DNA of 64,000 bases from Ktedonobacter sp. SOSP1-85 (GCF_016587415.1 NZ_BNJI01000002.1:186001-250000), one strand, 5' to 3'. Shown: positions 53,524 to 62,338, counted from the stretch's first letter. Notes: a model not told the origin generated them from the sequence alone. Made by a program: numbers and translations.

Positions 53524-54396
53524 ATGATGAGTTCAAAACGGTTTTTGATTACAGGAGCAACAGGAGCAACGGGTGGAAACACCCTCGAATTGCTTCTTGA
53601 ACGAGGCTACCAGGTGAGGGCATTCGTTCATAAGCGCGACGAACAAAGTACCCAATTAGAAAAACGAGGCGTTGAGGTCGTTGTGGGGGATTTGCTCGAT
53701 TTCACCACGATTCGGCCAGCTCTCGAAGACGTTTCAGGTGCCTACTTTGTGTATCCCATTGCTCCCGGCCTTATCGAGGCCACCGCCTACTTTGCGCAAG
53801 CCGCCAAAGAGACCAGGGTCCCAGCCATCGTGAATATGTCGCAAATCTCAGCAAGGCGCGAAGCGAAGAGTCACGCCGCGTTCAATCACTGGACGGCAGA
53901 ACGCGTCTTTGATTGGTCAGGTCTTGCCGTCACCCATCTGCGCCCGACCTTTTTTGCCGAATGGTTTCTCTATCCAGCATTTGCCCAACAGATTAAAGAC
54001 GGTTTGGTGCGATGGCCGTTTGAGGGCAAACATGCCCCCATCGCGGCGGAGGATCAAGCACGTTTCATTGTAAGCGTTTTAGAGCACCCATCAGCACATG
54101 CAGGGCAAATATACCGACTGTTTGGCCCCAAAGAGTACACCTACGCCGAGGCATTTGAGAAAATTTCGCAGATCTTGGGACATCCAATCAGGTATGAAAG
54201 AATATCGTATGAAGCGTTTCACGAGCAATTGCTCAAGATCAGGAGTCCTTTCTTTGCACAGCATATCGTGGAAGTGGCGAAAGATCACGGCAATGGTGTT
54301 TTCTCTGGCACAGATGAAGTGATCGAGCAAATCACAGGCCAACCGCCAATGGGCCTTGAGGAATTTATCACAAAGCACCGAGAGGCATTTGAATGA
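53524..54396 (+). CDS. NmrA-like NAD(P)H-binding oxidoreductase
   Basis: 290 residues. FLITGATGATGGNTLELLLE is the dinucleotide-binding loop, followed by VRAFVHKRDEQS, VEVVVGDLLDFTTIRPALED, GAYFVYPIAPGLIEATAYF, VNMSQISARREAKSHAAFNH and FGPKEYTYAEAFEKISQILG. The pattern matches quinone-reductase-like atypical SDRs (QorB/NmrA). Control by the upstream MarR through the 38-bp palindrome is likely; substrate probably a quinone or other electrophile. Confidence 0.9.
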   Translation: MMSSKRFLITGATGATGGNTLELLLERGYQVRAFVHKRDEQSTQLEKRGVEVVVGDLLDFTTIRPALEDVSGAYFVYPIAPGLIEATAYFAQAAKETRVPAIVNMSQISARREAKSHAAFNHWTAERVFDWSGLAVTHLRPTFFAEWFLYPAFAQQIKDGLVRWPFEGKHAPIAAEDQARFIVSVLEHPSAHAGQIYRLFGPKEYTYAEAFEKISQILGHPIRYERISYEAFHEQLLKIRSPFFAQHIVEVAKDHGNGVFSGTDEVIEQITGQPPMGLEEFITKHREAFE

Positions 54397-54418
54397 GTTG
54401 TCTCCATGATCATTGAAA

Positions 54419-54460
54419 GCGTGTCTCCTCTCTGTTCTCGTCAACAGAGGGGAGACACGC
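54419..54460 (+). terminator. 17-bp hairpin after the NmrA-like gene
   Basis: GCGTGTCTCCTCTCTGT and ACAGAGGGGAGACACGC pair with a single G-T and an eight-base loop, 22 bases past the stop. Strong stem, no T-run. Confidence 0.7.
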
Positions 54461-54796
54461 CGGGATCAGTAGCGAGAAGGATATGGACGCAAGATGCCTC
54501 TATCGCAACGGGGATACGGCTTGCCCGTACGAAGCCGGAACGCTTTGAGGTGGCGGCTGACTCTGCTTTGGCCAACATTCGTCAAGCGGTAGAGCATGCA
54601 TCTCGTCCCGGAAAACGTGAGATGGTGCTGTTGACGGCATCGTGCCGTTTCTCAAGAAAGGAAGAAATAATAGGCTCATGGGAGCGCTACTCCTGTTCTT
54701 GAGACCGAATAGGGGCTGCTCCATGATGCTCATGGGCCAAGCACGTTGCTCTGCTTACAACGACTGATGGCCCAACGACGAGAGAAAGGAACATTG
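54461..54796. other. Gap with an open frame of uncertain meaning
   Basis: Between the terminator and the GNAT gene one plus frame is open (54406-54702) and reads IATGIRLARTKPERFEVAAD then SALANIRQAVEHASRPGKRE. No start with a ribosome site and no known domain. Could be a remnant; I would not annotate a gene. Confidence 0.3.
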
Positions 54797-55327
54797 ATGG
54801 TGGAGAAGCATTTTTCTCTTCGGAATGCCTGGGATAACGAGCGGGGGATCATCCGAGACCTCACCGTCGCTGCGTATGCGCAGTATCAAGACGTGATGCC
54901 TCCAGCTTTCTGGACACGCTATCAACACAATCTTATCACCGCCCTGGATGGGGAAGGGAACTTCGAACGGATTGTCGCTGAGCAGAATGGATCGATCATT
55001 GGCAGTGTTTTGTTCTACCCGCCAGAGTCTGATCCCTATGCGAGTGCAGCTATCGGCACCTCCTATCCAGAGGTCCGGTTGCTCGCGGTTCTCCCACAGA
55101 TGCGTGGGCAGGGCATTGGAACCGCTCTCATGAAGGAGTGCGAACGACGTGCTCGGGAGGCGGGAGCACAGGGCATCGGGCTGCACACGGCAGAGGTCAT
55201 GCAGGACGCGATACGCATGTATGAGCGTCTGGGCTATGTACGCACTCCCGAAACCGACTTTCGGCCCGGCGAAGGCGTGATTGTGCTCGGGTATCGACAC
55301 ACGTTACGTTATGAAGTTTCGCAATAA
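54797..55327 (+). CDS. GNAT-family N-acetyltransferase
   Basis: 176 residues from the ATG at 54797 (GAGAAAGGAACATTG upstream). Acetyl-CoA site: VRLLAVLPQMRGQGIGTALM then KECERRAREAGAQGIGLHTA, and the terminal AIRMYERLGYVR. N-terminal helix LTVAAYAQYQDVMPPAFWTR as in many GNATs acting on small amines. Substrate unknown. It leads a two-gene unit with the small protein 22 bases on. Confidence 0.92.
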   Translation: MVEKHFSLRNAWDNERGIIRDLTVAAYAQYQDVMPPAFWTRYQHNLITALDGEGNFERIVAEQNGSIIGSVLFYPPESDPYASAAIGTSYPEVRLLAVLPQMRGQGIGTALMKECERRAREAGAQGIGLHTAEVMQDAIRMYERLGYVRTPETDFRPGEGVIVLGYRHTLRYEVSQ

Positions 55328-55349
55328 CATTTGCACAAGGAGAATAATC

Positions 55350-55658
55350 ATGAAGGTTTTGGCTTTAGGTTCGTTTGCCAAGACGATCACGAACGAGCAG
55401 CTGAAGCAGATCATGCGGAAGGAAGTCTCCGACACCTTGAAGCTGTATCTCGACGGCAAGATCGACCAATTCTGGTTCCGCGAGGATAAGCCCGGCGTGG
55501 TCTTCCTTGTGAACGCCGCATCTGTTGAAGGAGCCAGGTCGATTATCGAAGCTTTGCCGCTCGGGGCCAACGGCTACCTTACGTTCGAGTACATTCCGGT
55601 CGGTCCGCTCAAGCCTCTCGGTCTGCTCATTGATGACTCCATCTCGTTTTCTGTTTAA
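55350..55658 (+). CDS. Small dimeric alpha-beta barrel protein, muconolactone isomerase-like
   Basis: 102 residues, AAGGAGAATAATC before the ATG, 22 bases after the GNAT stop. MKVLALGSFAKTITNEQLKQ, then LYLDGKIDQFWFREDKPGVV and FLVNAASVEGARSIIEALPL plus YLTFEYIPVGPLKPLGLLI form a ferredoxin-like strand-helix order seen in muconolactone isomerase and DUF3303-like proteins. No catalytic assignment is possible. Confidence 0.7.
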   Translation: MKVLALGSFAKTITNEQLKQIMRKEVSDTLKLYLDGKIDQFWFREDKPGVVFLVNAASVEGARSIIEALPLGANGYLTFEYIPVGPLKPLGLLIDDSISFSV

Positions 55659-55758
55659 CCTAACGCTGGGAAGCCAGTTCAGCATACTATTTACACAAAA
55701 TTCGCGAGATGGCCTCCATTGAGCCCCTCAACCCAAGTAATACGGATAACGGTGAAAC

Positions 55759-56520
55759 ATGGCGCAGGATGAGACCGGAATGCGCGTAGGCACAAGCGGC
55801 TGGTGGGTCCATGTGTGCGCGACCGAGCACCTGACCCACTACGGGGCGAACAAGAGCAGAGGGCGCGAGGGCATGGATGCGATTGGGATTGCCCCGCAGT
55901 TTGAGGGCATCTCGGTGCATGATGGCCTCCCCAGTTATCAGGGCTACCGCTTTACCGAAGCGTTGTGCAACGTGCATCACTTGCGGGATCTCACTTTTAT
56001 TGAGGAGGAACTCAAGCAGGATTGGGCAAAAGACATGAAAAGCCTGCTGTTGGAGATGAAAGAGGCCGTCTCGCAAGCTTGCGCCCAAGGCCAGCCGGAG
56101 CTGGAGACAGCAGCCCTTGCTGTTTTGCTCACGCGCTACGATCAGATTGTCCAGGCTGGGTACCAGATCAATCCGCTCGTGATGAAACCGAAGAAGTCGG
56201 GCCAGTACAAGCGGCTGCCGGGGCGGCCCAGGCAAAGCCTGGCGCGTAATCTCCTGGACCGCTTTGTCCAGCGAAAGTGAGATGTGCTTCGCTTCCTGCT
56301 GGATTTTACCGTGCCCTTCGATAACAACCAGGCTGAGCGTGATCTGCGCATAATGAAAGTACAGCAGAAGGTCTCAGGCTGTTTTCGTACCGAGGAAGGG
56401 GTGAAGGGCTTTTGCCGCATTCGCAGTTATCTCTCAACGCTCCGCAAGCAACGCATTCCGCTGTTTTCGGCACTGGAGCAGACGCTGGCGGGCAATCCCG
56501 TTCTTCCCGCTTTTTCATGA
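55759..56520 (+). pseudogene. IS66 transposase, 5'-truncated with an internal TGA
   Basis: Starts within the DDE domain (MAQDETGMRVGTSGWWVHVC), continues ISVHDGLPSYQGYRFTEALC and NVHHLRDLTFIEEEL, then meets TGA at 56278-56280 and goes on in the same frame [20 protein letters not shown]. The end CTGAACAGTTACG at 56526-56538 is the right inverted end, one mismatch from that of the intact IS66 at 767-2274. The first 230 or so codons and left end are gone. Confidence 0.88.
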
Positions 56521-56651
56521 CCCATCTGAACAGTTACGATTTTTACACGTACCGATGAAGTACCCTTGTCAAGTGGAGGAAGAAAAACGGGACTCCCTGT
56601 TTTTGCCATTCATCAAGTACAAACTCCCCTCACCACAGGAGCGCGAGCTGA

Positions 56652-56708
56652 GTCAAGGCTTGCGAGGCGCGAAGCAGAGTAGAGCAAGCCGTAGGGCTTG
56701 GCCTTGAC
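56652..56708. repeat. Nested inverted repeats, possible structured RNA or repeat element
   Basis: GTCAAGG and CCTTGAC close a 57-base segment; inside, GGCTTGC and GCAAGCC form a second stem. The rest of the gap 56539-56784 carries nothing recognised. Confidence 0.35.
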
Positions 56709-56784
56709 GCCTGGTAAGCCTGCTACACTCATCTGTGCTCTTGATGCTATATTAACCACTAAACCAGCAATTTCCGGTCAAAAA

Positions 56785-56985
56785 TGAACTGGTGCTGTTC
56801 TCGCTCGCTGCTGCTCTGGTCGCGGCTGCCTGCTATGGTTTTTCGAGCATCTATATCAAGCGGTATACCAGTGGGACAAGCCCCCTGGCGGTCGCCACAT
56901 GCAGCCAGTTCGGGGCCAGCCTCTTTCTGTTGCCCCTGACCTTTGTGGCACCACCGCTGCATGTTCCGACCCTTCCCGTTCGCGC
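56785..56985 (+). pseudogene. EamA/DMT transporter fragment
   Basis: The frame reads LFSLAAALVAAACYGFSSIY, IKRYTSGTSPLAVATCSQFG and ASLFLLPLTFVAPPLHVP: one and a half TM helices of an EamA domain, with the usual YG-x4-KR motif. It is cut at about 56985 by an IS630 scrap on the other strand and lacks a clear start. Confidence 0.65.
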
Positions 56986-56989
56986 GGAA

Positions 56990-57251
56990 AATTGCCTGTG
57001 AGAGCCACTTCCAGATTCTCTTGTACAAAGCGCTGCTTCATGCGGATCACGGTGCGGCGACTGATGGAAAGCGCCTCGGCAATCTGCCCATTGGTGGAAC
57101 TGGGTTCACCCTGGCGCTGATCGCTCATCAGCAACACACGCGCCACTAAGTAGTGTTTGGCTGGAGTACTACTCAGATGTATCATCGTCTCCAACCATCG
57201 ACACTGCTCCTCATGCAATCTTACGGGGTAGGTGTAGTGAGAGGTTCTCAT
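56990..57251 (-). pseudogene. IS630-family transposase N-terminal scrap (left member of a pair)
   Basis: From the ATG at 57251: HYTYPVRLHEEQCRWLETMI, TPAKHYLVARVLLMSDQRQG, then NGQIAEALSISRRTVIRMKQ and RFVQENLEVALTGNFPRER. Homologous to the plus-strand scrap at 60339; both start with AGTAC..CATGAG. The rest of the transposase is missing, with the DMT fragment joined directly. Confidence 0.8.
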
Positions 57252-57464
57252 GACAGTACTCCTTCTACTGCATCTCCTAGAGGTAAGACTGGAATCACTG
57301 CAAAAATAGCTCGGAACGCAATTTGCCAGATTGCTACAGATCGCTCAGAATCCATGCCAGATTTTCAGGCACGAAGAACGAGGAGTACGAGAGCGTTCTT
57401 GTTCTGGAAGCCAGTCGCTCTCTGGCCTCCACGGGATTGCTCTGCAGGACACGCGAACCTGGGG
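57252..57464. other. Short gap without gene
   Basis: Between the IS630 scrap and the end of the FAD monooxygenase gene I recognise no coding frame, hairpin or terminal repeat beyond the AGTAC motif next to the IS start codon. Confidence 0.4.
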
Positions 57465-58535
57465 TTACCCATCGTGAGAAGGGGCTTCGAGCCTTGCCAT
57501 CTGGCAGTTAAACTCGTAGAGAGGTGCTGCATCCTCATTGCGTCGTTGTTCATAATCGGCCAGCGCCTCTTGCAGAGAACATGTATTGGAGATCCCGTTC
57601 TCGACTGCGTCGGCAAGCAGTTGAGCATCCCGGAAGGCGTCACTCATCCCATGCGCCAGAATAGGATCTTTGCAATGACCCGCATCTCCAGCCAGTGCCC
57701 AGCTTGGCCCATAGGAACGACGGAAAAAGTTGGGAAGATCCCCCGTTCCAACGAAGCGTTCCGCTTGCTCGCCCTCTCGTAGCCGTGTGGCAAGATGTGG
57801 AGTATACTGCTCAAGCGTCTCCAGAAAGTGACCTTTGATATCGCGCCGAACTTCATCGAACTGAACGCTCGGCCATTGCACAGCAACCACTACTTTCTTA
57901 TCATTAGTGGGAAAGGTAATGATGGCGCGCTGATCGCGCTGATAGATTTCTTGCCCTTCCAGTGAAACACCGCTCCAGTAGCTATAATAGCCACAGGTGA
58001 AGGTGGGTGCAACCGAGTAAGTGGGAGCCTGGACGAGGCGTGCCACCACCGAACGCTTCCCATCGGCCCCTATTACGAGCGTCGCCTTCTCGCTGATCTC
58101 TTTGCCGCCAACCTGGAAACCGCGTATTCCGGTTACCTGTTCTTCCTCCCAGAGCAATTCTTGCACATGGAAACCTTCCCGCAGATCAACTCCCGCCTCG
58201 ACAGCCGCGTTGACAAGGATCTGATCAAGTATGATCCGTCGTGGAGCATAGCAAGCGGCAACTCCATCTGTAGGCTCGACTGCTTCAGTGAACGAGGTAG
58301 GACCAACATCAATGGTTCTGCTCCTGATCTCCGGGCACCCGGTCGCAACGATGCGCTCTAAAATTCCCCAGCGCTTGAGATGAGCTGCTCCCCATGCTTG
58401 GAGGAAATGACTGGACATGGTATCGCTGGGGAAGGTCGCTTTATCGACGAGCAGCACCCGGTAGCCTTTGCGTGCCAACAACATGGCGGTTGGTGCCCCG
58501 GCACAGCGAGCGCCGACAACAATCACATCGTACAT
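57465..58535 (-). CDS. FAD-dependent monooxygenase (PHBH fold)
   Basis: 356 residues. VIVVGARCAGAPTAMLLARK is the FAD Rossmann loop, VLLVDKATFPSDTMSSHFLQ follows, LVIGADGKRSVVARLVQAPT is the DG motif, and WALAGDAGHCKDPILAHGMS the second FAD motif. All three are well preserved, so an active single-component aromatic hydroxylase or geranylgeranyl reductase-like enzyme is likely. The ribosome site AGGAGAGG lies ten bases before the ATG. Divergent TetR gene at 59071. Confidence 0.92.
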   Translation of the reverse strand: MYDVIVVGARCAGAPTAMLLARKGYRVLLVDKATFPSDTMSSHFLQAWGAAHLKRWGILERIVATGCPEIRSRTIDVGPTSFTEAVEPTDGVAACYAPRRIILDQILVNAAVEAGVDLREGFHVQELLWEEEQVTGIRGFQVGGKEISEKATLVIGADGKRSVVARLVQAPTYSVAPTFTCGYYSYWSGVSLEGQEIYQRDQRAIITFPTNDKKVVVAVQWPSVQFDEVRRDIKGHFLETLEQYTPHLATRLREGEQAERFVGTGDLPNFFRRSYGPSWALAGDAGHCKDPILAHGMSDAFRDAQLLADAVENGISNTCSLQEALADYEQRRNEDAAPLYEFNCQMARLEAPSHDG

Positions 58536-58813
58536 GGAAGAGGACCTCTCCTTTTCGAGAATACGCTTCTATTCATGACAGTCCAAAAAAATCAGAGAAA
58601 AACTGCAAAAGATGTGTATGTAGAAGGAAACGTTGTCCACAGAAAAACACCATCGTCAACAGAGCGAACCCTTTGCACAAAGGCTTGACTGCTTCGAGCA
58701 TATCAGGCCGTGTACAAGTTATTTGGAATACTGATACTCGCTCGTATGGCCGCAGAAACCTTCCCTCCGTTATGTGTTTCTCTCAGCTTGTCTTTGGCTA
58801 GTCTACCACCACT

Positions 58814-58890
58814 ATCCTGACATCTTCTGTCAGGATGCATTCATCTTCTGTGACAGCTTGAGGTAGTTGAAGCCGTCACTGCTTCAACTA
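58814..58890. terminator. Two tandem hairpins in the FAD/TetR divergent region
   Basis: ATCCTGACA/TGTCAGGAT with a five-base loop (58814-58836) and TAGTTGAAGC/GCTTCAACTA with a seven-base loop (58864-58890). Being between divergent genes, they are more likely operators or insulators than terminators. The remaining DNA from 58536 to 58996 shows no gene. Confidence 0.4.
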
Positions 58891-58996
58891 TGTAAGATTG
58901 TCACACAACTGGTCAGGAGACTGAGTATCAGGTTGTTGCACGGGATAGAGGCGTTTGAGTTTGATGGACACACCCGCCATACAGAAATGCCAAACC

Positions 58997-59025
58997 TTGA
59001 CACCTCCATGGCCCTCTGGTAGTAT
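58997..59025 (+). promoter_or_regulatory. Promoter of the tetR-methyltransferase unit
   Basis: TTGACA, 17 bases, TAGTAT. Predicted start near 59032, leaving a leader of about 40 bases before the favoured ATG at 59071, or almost none for the ATG at 59035. Confidence 0.55.
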
Positions 59026-59070
59026 GTACATTGAATGATGAGTCGATCAAAAAACGACGGAGAGAGAAAC

Positions 59071-59664
59071 ATGCCACGCCCATCGACCGAGAATCAGCGC
59101 ATCCGCGACGAGCGCCAGAAACATATTTTGCGCGCTGCTGCACGTGTATTTGCCCGCAAGGGACTGATGGCGGCCACCATCTCGGATATCGCGGCGGCGG
59201 CACAGGTGAGCCATGGGCTTACCTATCACTACTTTACAAGTAAGGAAGAGATCTTTAAACAACTGGTCACGCGCGCAATGCACGGCAGCGAACGGCTCCT
59301 GCGCGAAGCTCACGCCCGCGAAGGGACGGTCACCGAACGGCTCCGTTGGCTCCTCACTGAAATGATCGAGGGTGCCAAAGAGTCCGCTGATGACCTGCTC
59401 ATCGTGCAACAGGCTGTGATCAGTGAAGCGGTACCGCCTGATATTCGTGAACTCGTCCTTCATGGGTCACAAATCCCGCTTGAACTGTTGAGCAACCTTT
59501 TGCATGAAGGCCAGCTCCACGGCGAGATTGTCGCTGGCAACCCAGACCAACTGGCCTTGCTGTGTTTCGCCTGTATCCAGGGCATCTGCTCAAATACAAC
59601 GCTCTCCCTCAATCAGTACAGTATCGAGCCAGAGACGTTGCTTCATCTGTTCCTGAACCATTAA
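59071..59664 (+). CDS. TetR-family regulator
   Basis: 197 residues from the ATG at 59071, which has CGGAGAGAG upstream; the ATG at 59035 has no ribosome site but sits close to the promoter. HTH: KHILRAAARVFARKGLMAAT, ISDIAAAAQVSHGLTYHYFT then SKEEIFKQLV. The C-terminal domain resembles TetR_C of AcrR-like proteins (ICSNTTLSLNQYSIEPETLL). It probably controls itself, the methyltransferase downstream and maybe the divergent FAD monooxygenase. Confidence 0.93.
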   Translation: MPRPSTENQRIRDERQKHILRAAARVFARKGLMAATISDIAAAAQVSHGLTYHYFTSKEEIFKQLVTRAMHGSERLLREAHAREGTVTERLRWLLTEMIEGAKESADDLLIVQQAVISEAVPPDIRELVLHGSQIPLELLSNLLHEGQLHGEIVAGNPDQLALLCFACIQGICSNTTLSLNQYSIEPETLLHLFLNH

Positions 59665-59686
59665 TTTTTTTGACTCTGTTTTTGAT

Positions 59687-59696
59687 TGACTAGTCA
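59687..59696. promoter_or_regulatory. TGACTAGTCA palindrome before the methyltransferase
   Basis: A 10-bp perfect palindrome in TTGATTGACTAGTCAGTTG, 20 bases before the methyltransferase start. The form NGACTAGTCN is frequent in operators of TetR-type repressors. Confidence 0.5.
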
Positions 59697-59716
59697 GTTG
59701 AAAAAGGAGGAGAGAG

Positions 59717-60313
59717 ATGACCACCCCCCATCGCGAAAAAGATATCGAGCGCTTCGATCACTGGGCCAGCACCTACGAACATTCCTGGCTGCAACGAGCC
59801 TTGCTTGATCGAGTACATCAAGCCATACTTGCTCTAGCAGCAGGGATTGTCCACCAGCCTGGGAACATCCTTGACGTCGGTTGTGGAACGGGAAAACTGC
59901 TGCGCCTCGCTGCTTCCTCTTGGCCGCAGGCACAATTGATCGGCTCAGACCCAGCCTCTGGTATGATCGAGATGGCACAACGCCTCACTCCCAACGCCAC
60001 ATTCTTTCCTTGCGCAGCGGAAGCATTGCCGCTCCAGGATGCCTCGGTTGACTTGGCGCTGAGTACCATGTCTTTCCACCATTGGCAGGATCAGGCAACA
60101 GGTCTCCGCGAGATCGCACGTGTGCTGCGTCCTGGAGGATACTTTCTCCTGGTGGATGGCTCCTTCCCAGGCTGGGTGGTGCGAGTGGCTCATATGCGGC
60201 GCTTTCATAGCCGCGCCGGGCTGCGCACACTCTTCACCCAAGCAGGCTTCCATGTCCAGACGCAGCAGGCAGTCATATGGCGCAATGTGCTTGTCACTGT
60301 TGGGCAGAAATAA
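59717..60313 (+). CDS. SAM-dependent methyltransferase (UbiE/type 11-like)
   Basis: 198 residues, AAAAAGGAGGAGAGAG before the ATG. Motif I ILDVGCGTGKLLRLAASSWP, acidic loop LIGSDPASGMIEMAQRL, motif II ALPLQDASVDLALSTMSFHH, motif III IARVLRPGGYFLLVDG. A class I methyltransferase; the small C-terminal part gives no substrate. Together with the TetR and the FAD monooxygenase it resembles a small unit for modifying an aromatic or quinone compound, but that is inference. Confidence 0.92.
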   Translation: MTTPHREKDIERFDHWASTYEHSWLQRALLDRVHQAILALAAGIVHQPGNILDVGCGTGKLLRLAASSWPQAQLIGSDPASGMIEMAQRLTPNATFFPCAAEALPLQDASVDLALSTMSFHHWQDQATGLREIARVLRPGGYFLLVDGSFPGWVVRVAHMRRFHSRAGLRTLFTQAGFHVQTQQAVIWRNVLVTVGQK

Positions 60314-60338
60314 AGCAGCAGAGAGCAAGAGTACAGAC

Positions 60339-60495
60339 ATGAGTATCTTTCACTACACGTATCCGGTCAGATTGAGTGAAGAGCAGCGAAGGTTTCTGGA
60401 AACGATGGTGCAGACCAGCAGAACACCAACCAAGCACTATCTCGTTGCACGCGCCCTCTTGATGAGCGATCAGAGTCAAGGTGAACCCAGTCACA
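60339..60495 (+). pseudogene. IS630-family transposase N-terminal scrap (right member of a pair)
   Basis: From the ATG: HYTYPVRLSEEQRRFLETMV then TPTKHYLVARALLMSDQSQG and EPSHTS, where similarity ends. Same family as the minus-strand scrap at 56990-57251. The two point away from each other and bracket the FAD monooxygenase, TetR and methyltransferase genes. Confidence 0.8.
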
Positions 60496-61042
60496 CCAGC
60501 CCAAAGAGGTGGTACATGAGGATCGTCACGCTGACGGCCAGGACTGTTCCAGCCAGTGCCTGGAACCATGTATGCGCATGCAGCCGCCAGCGTGCCCAGC
60601 CAACAAGCACTACCAGCGGTGACAGGAACAAACAGAGCGGTCCCCAGAGCAGGCAGCAGACCGTCACCGCGCCTGCTATCCCGACCAGATGCAGGCTAAT
60701 TTTCCAGTACTGGGTGATGACCGCAGCAACGGCGACGGCGGCCAGTGTAGCCGTCACCGTTGCGAGAAGGCGTGACGATGTATGCACGAACAGCAGCAAG
60801 ACGAAAGCAAGCACCATACACGCCAGGCCAAAGAGCAGGGGAACCCGGCGTTGCTCGCGTTTGCTGACATGGTGATCGCTATAACGTCCTCGACGTACTC
60901 CCTGCCAGATAAAGAGGAGCGGAGCGAGAGAAATACCGAGCACAGCAATACTCCACCAGAGGAGCGCGTGGAGAACATCCGGTGCCGTTGCGAGAGCGAC
61001 AAGAAGAAAGGTGGGCAGGGCAACGAGGAGCGGGTTCGTCAC
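60491..61042 (-). CDS. Membrane protein, PAP2-like C-terminal part, possibly 5'-truncated
   Basis: 183 residues from a GTG at 61042; the open frame extends about 20 codons further (GKWGAKVISEV) without a better start. Five to six TM helices: LLVALPTFLLVALATAPDVL, LLWWSIAVLGISLAPLLFIW, LFGLACMVLAFVLLLFVHT, LLATVTATLAAVAVAAVITQ, ISLHLVGIAGAVTVCCLLWG. The loop RYSDHHVSKREQRRVP is seen in PAP2-related membrane proteins, but the full phosphatase motifs are not evident. Its stop meets the IS630 scrap. Confidence 0.65.
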   Translation of the reverse strand: MTNPLLVALPTFLLVALATAPDVLHALLWWSIAVLGISLAPLLFIWQGVRRGRYSDHHVSKREQRRVPLLFGLACMVLAFVLLLFVHTSSRLLATVTATLAAVAVAAVITQYWKISLHLVGIAGAVTVCCLLWGPLCLFLSPLVVLVGWARWRLHAHTWFQALAGTVLAVSVTILMYHLFGLV

Positions 61043-61102
61043 TTCAGAAATGACCTTTGCTCCCCATTTTCCTGGCCCGACAGAGAGGGTGGTGTGTTCC
61101 GA

Positions 61103-62260
61103 TTAAAGGCTGGATGGTTTGAGCACCGTGAGTTGGAAAGCGCCTCCGTGGTCGTGGGCATGTTGGACGGCTTGATTGACTTGTTCAAGCGAAAATGTAG
61201 AGACGGAGAATGGTTCAAGGGTGAGCAGGCCACTGTGAATCAACTCAACGAGCAGCGAGGGCGCATGCCTTGGACACATCCATTGGCCGCGAATTACCAG
61301 GTTGTTGCGCATCACGTAGTTATAAGGGATATCCAGATTGGCTTGCACGCCCCCCATCAAGACAGCTGTTCCTCCAGGGCGCACAGCCATAATGCCACGG
61401 CGGGTTGGTGCGGAATCATGGATGGGTCCCAGGATATCCAGCAGGCAATCGATAGGACCTTCAGCCGCTTCCATAAAGCGTTTGCGGTTCATCGCTTCAT
61501 CTTCAGATAAAGAATAGGCCGAATACGTGATGGAAGAACTTTCAGTACCTTCTCTCAAGCGATTACTACCAGTCGTTTCATCTGCAGAAAGTAGCACAGG
61601 ACGGACGCGCGAACCGAATTGGCGTACGAGTGTGTTAAGAGCTTGCTCATTGCGCCCAGGTGCAACGACACGAGCCGCGCCCATAGCCACAGCGATAGCT
61701 ACTGCAGCACTGCCAAAGTGACCGGTGGCGCCATTCACCATAACAACCTGTCCAGGCTGGAGGCCCGCAGCTAAGAATCCACTGTAAGGAACCAGCAGTG
61801 TATTCATCCAGGTAAGCTTAGCGGGATCAATGGAACGCACATGGTCGAGAGAAAAAGCATTCTCAAGGGGCAAAAGCATTTTTTCGGCAAAAGAACCATT
61901 CCTGAAGTGTGCCTGGAGTTTCTGTGGCCCCTCGCCAGAAGCGACCCACCCCTGCAACATAATATCCGGGGAAAGCGCATCATCGCGTGACCGCACGGTG
62001 GGATCGCAGAAAACGAGCTGGCCGGGTTTGAGTCGAGTAGCGTCGGGACCGATTTTTTCTACGAGACCAACAGCGCCACAACCGGGAGCGAGTGGCAGCA
62101 ATAAGGGATAGTGCCTTTGTCCGGTAAAGACTTCCTGTGCATAGGCCAGGACTGGAGCAGCCAGTACGCGAACAAGGACTTCGCCTGCACCCGGCACCGG
62201 TTCAGGAATATCTTCAATGGTAAGAGGTTGACCGATGGTTTTGAGAATTGCGGCTTTCAT
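61103..62260 (-). CDS. MDR-family alcohol dehydrogenase-like oxidoreductase
   Basis: 385 residues from the ATG at 62260 (AGAAAGGACATGTTAT upstream). MKAAILKTIGQPLTIEDIPE start, GEVLVRVLAAPVLAYAQEVF, APGCGAVGLVEKIGPDATRL, Rossmann loop VMVNGATGHFGSAAVAIAVA, and TAVLMGGVQANLDIPYNYVM. Zinc ligands are incomplete: the usual catalytic Cys region reads VLAYAQEVF, so activity may be zinc independent. Divergent from the MmyB-like regulator at 62407, with a GGCATGCT/AGCATGCC repeat between them. Confidence 0.88.
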   Translation of the reverse strand: MKAAILKTIGQPLTIEDIPEPVPGAGEVLVRVLAAPVLAYAQEVFTGQRHYPLLLPLAPGCGAVGLVEKIGPDATRLKPGQLVFCDPTVRSRDDALSPDIMLQGWVASGEGPQKLQAHFRNGSFAEKMLLPLENAFSLDHVRSIDPAKLTWMNTLLVPYSGFLAAGLQPGQVVMVNGATGHFGSAAVAIAVAMGAARVVAPGRNEQALNTLVRQFGSRVRPVLLSADETTGSNRLREGTESSSITYSAYSLSEDEAMNRKRFMEAAEGPIDCLLDILGPIHDSAPTRRGIMAVRPGGTAVLMGGVQANLDIPYNYVMRNNLVIRGQWMCPRHAPSLLVELIHSGLLTLEPFSVSTFSLEQVNQAVQHAHDHGGAFQLTVLKPSSL

Positions 62261-62310
62261 ATAACATGTCCTTTCTGGATTTGCAAACTTGACATTGCTG
62301 CCCTTATGCG

Positions 62311-62338
62311 GGCATGCTAATTCTGGTAGTAGCATGCC
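62311..62338. promoter_or_regulatory. Inverted repeat in the MDR/MmyB divergent promoter
   Basis: GGCATGCT and AGCATGCC, exact, 12 bases apart. An overlapping CTGGTAG...CTACCAG pair follows (62324-62358). Likely operator for the divergent regulator. Confidence 0.5.
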
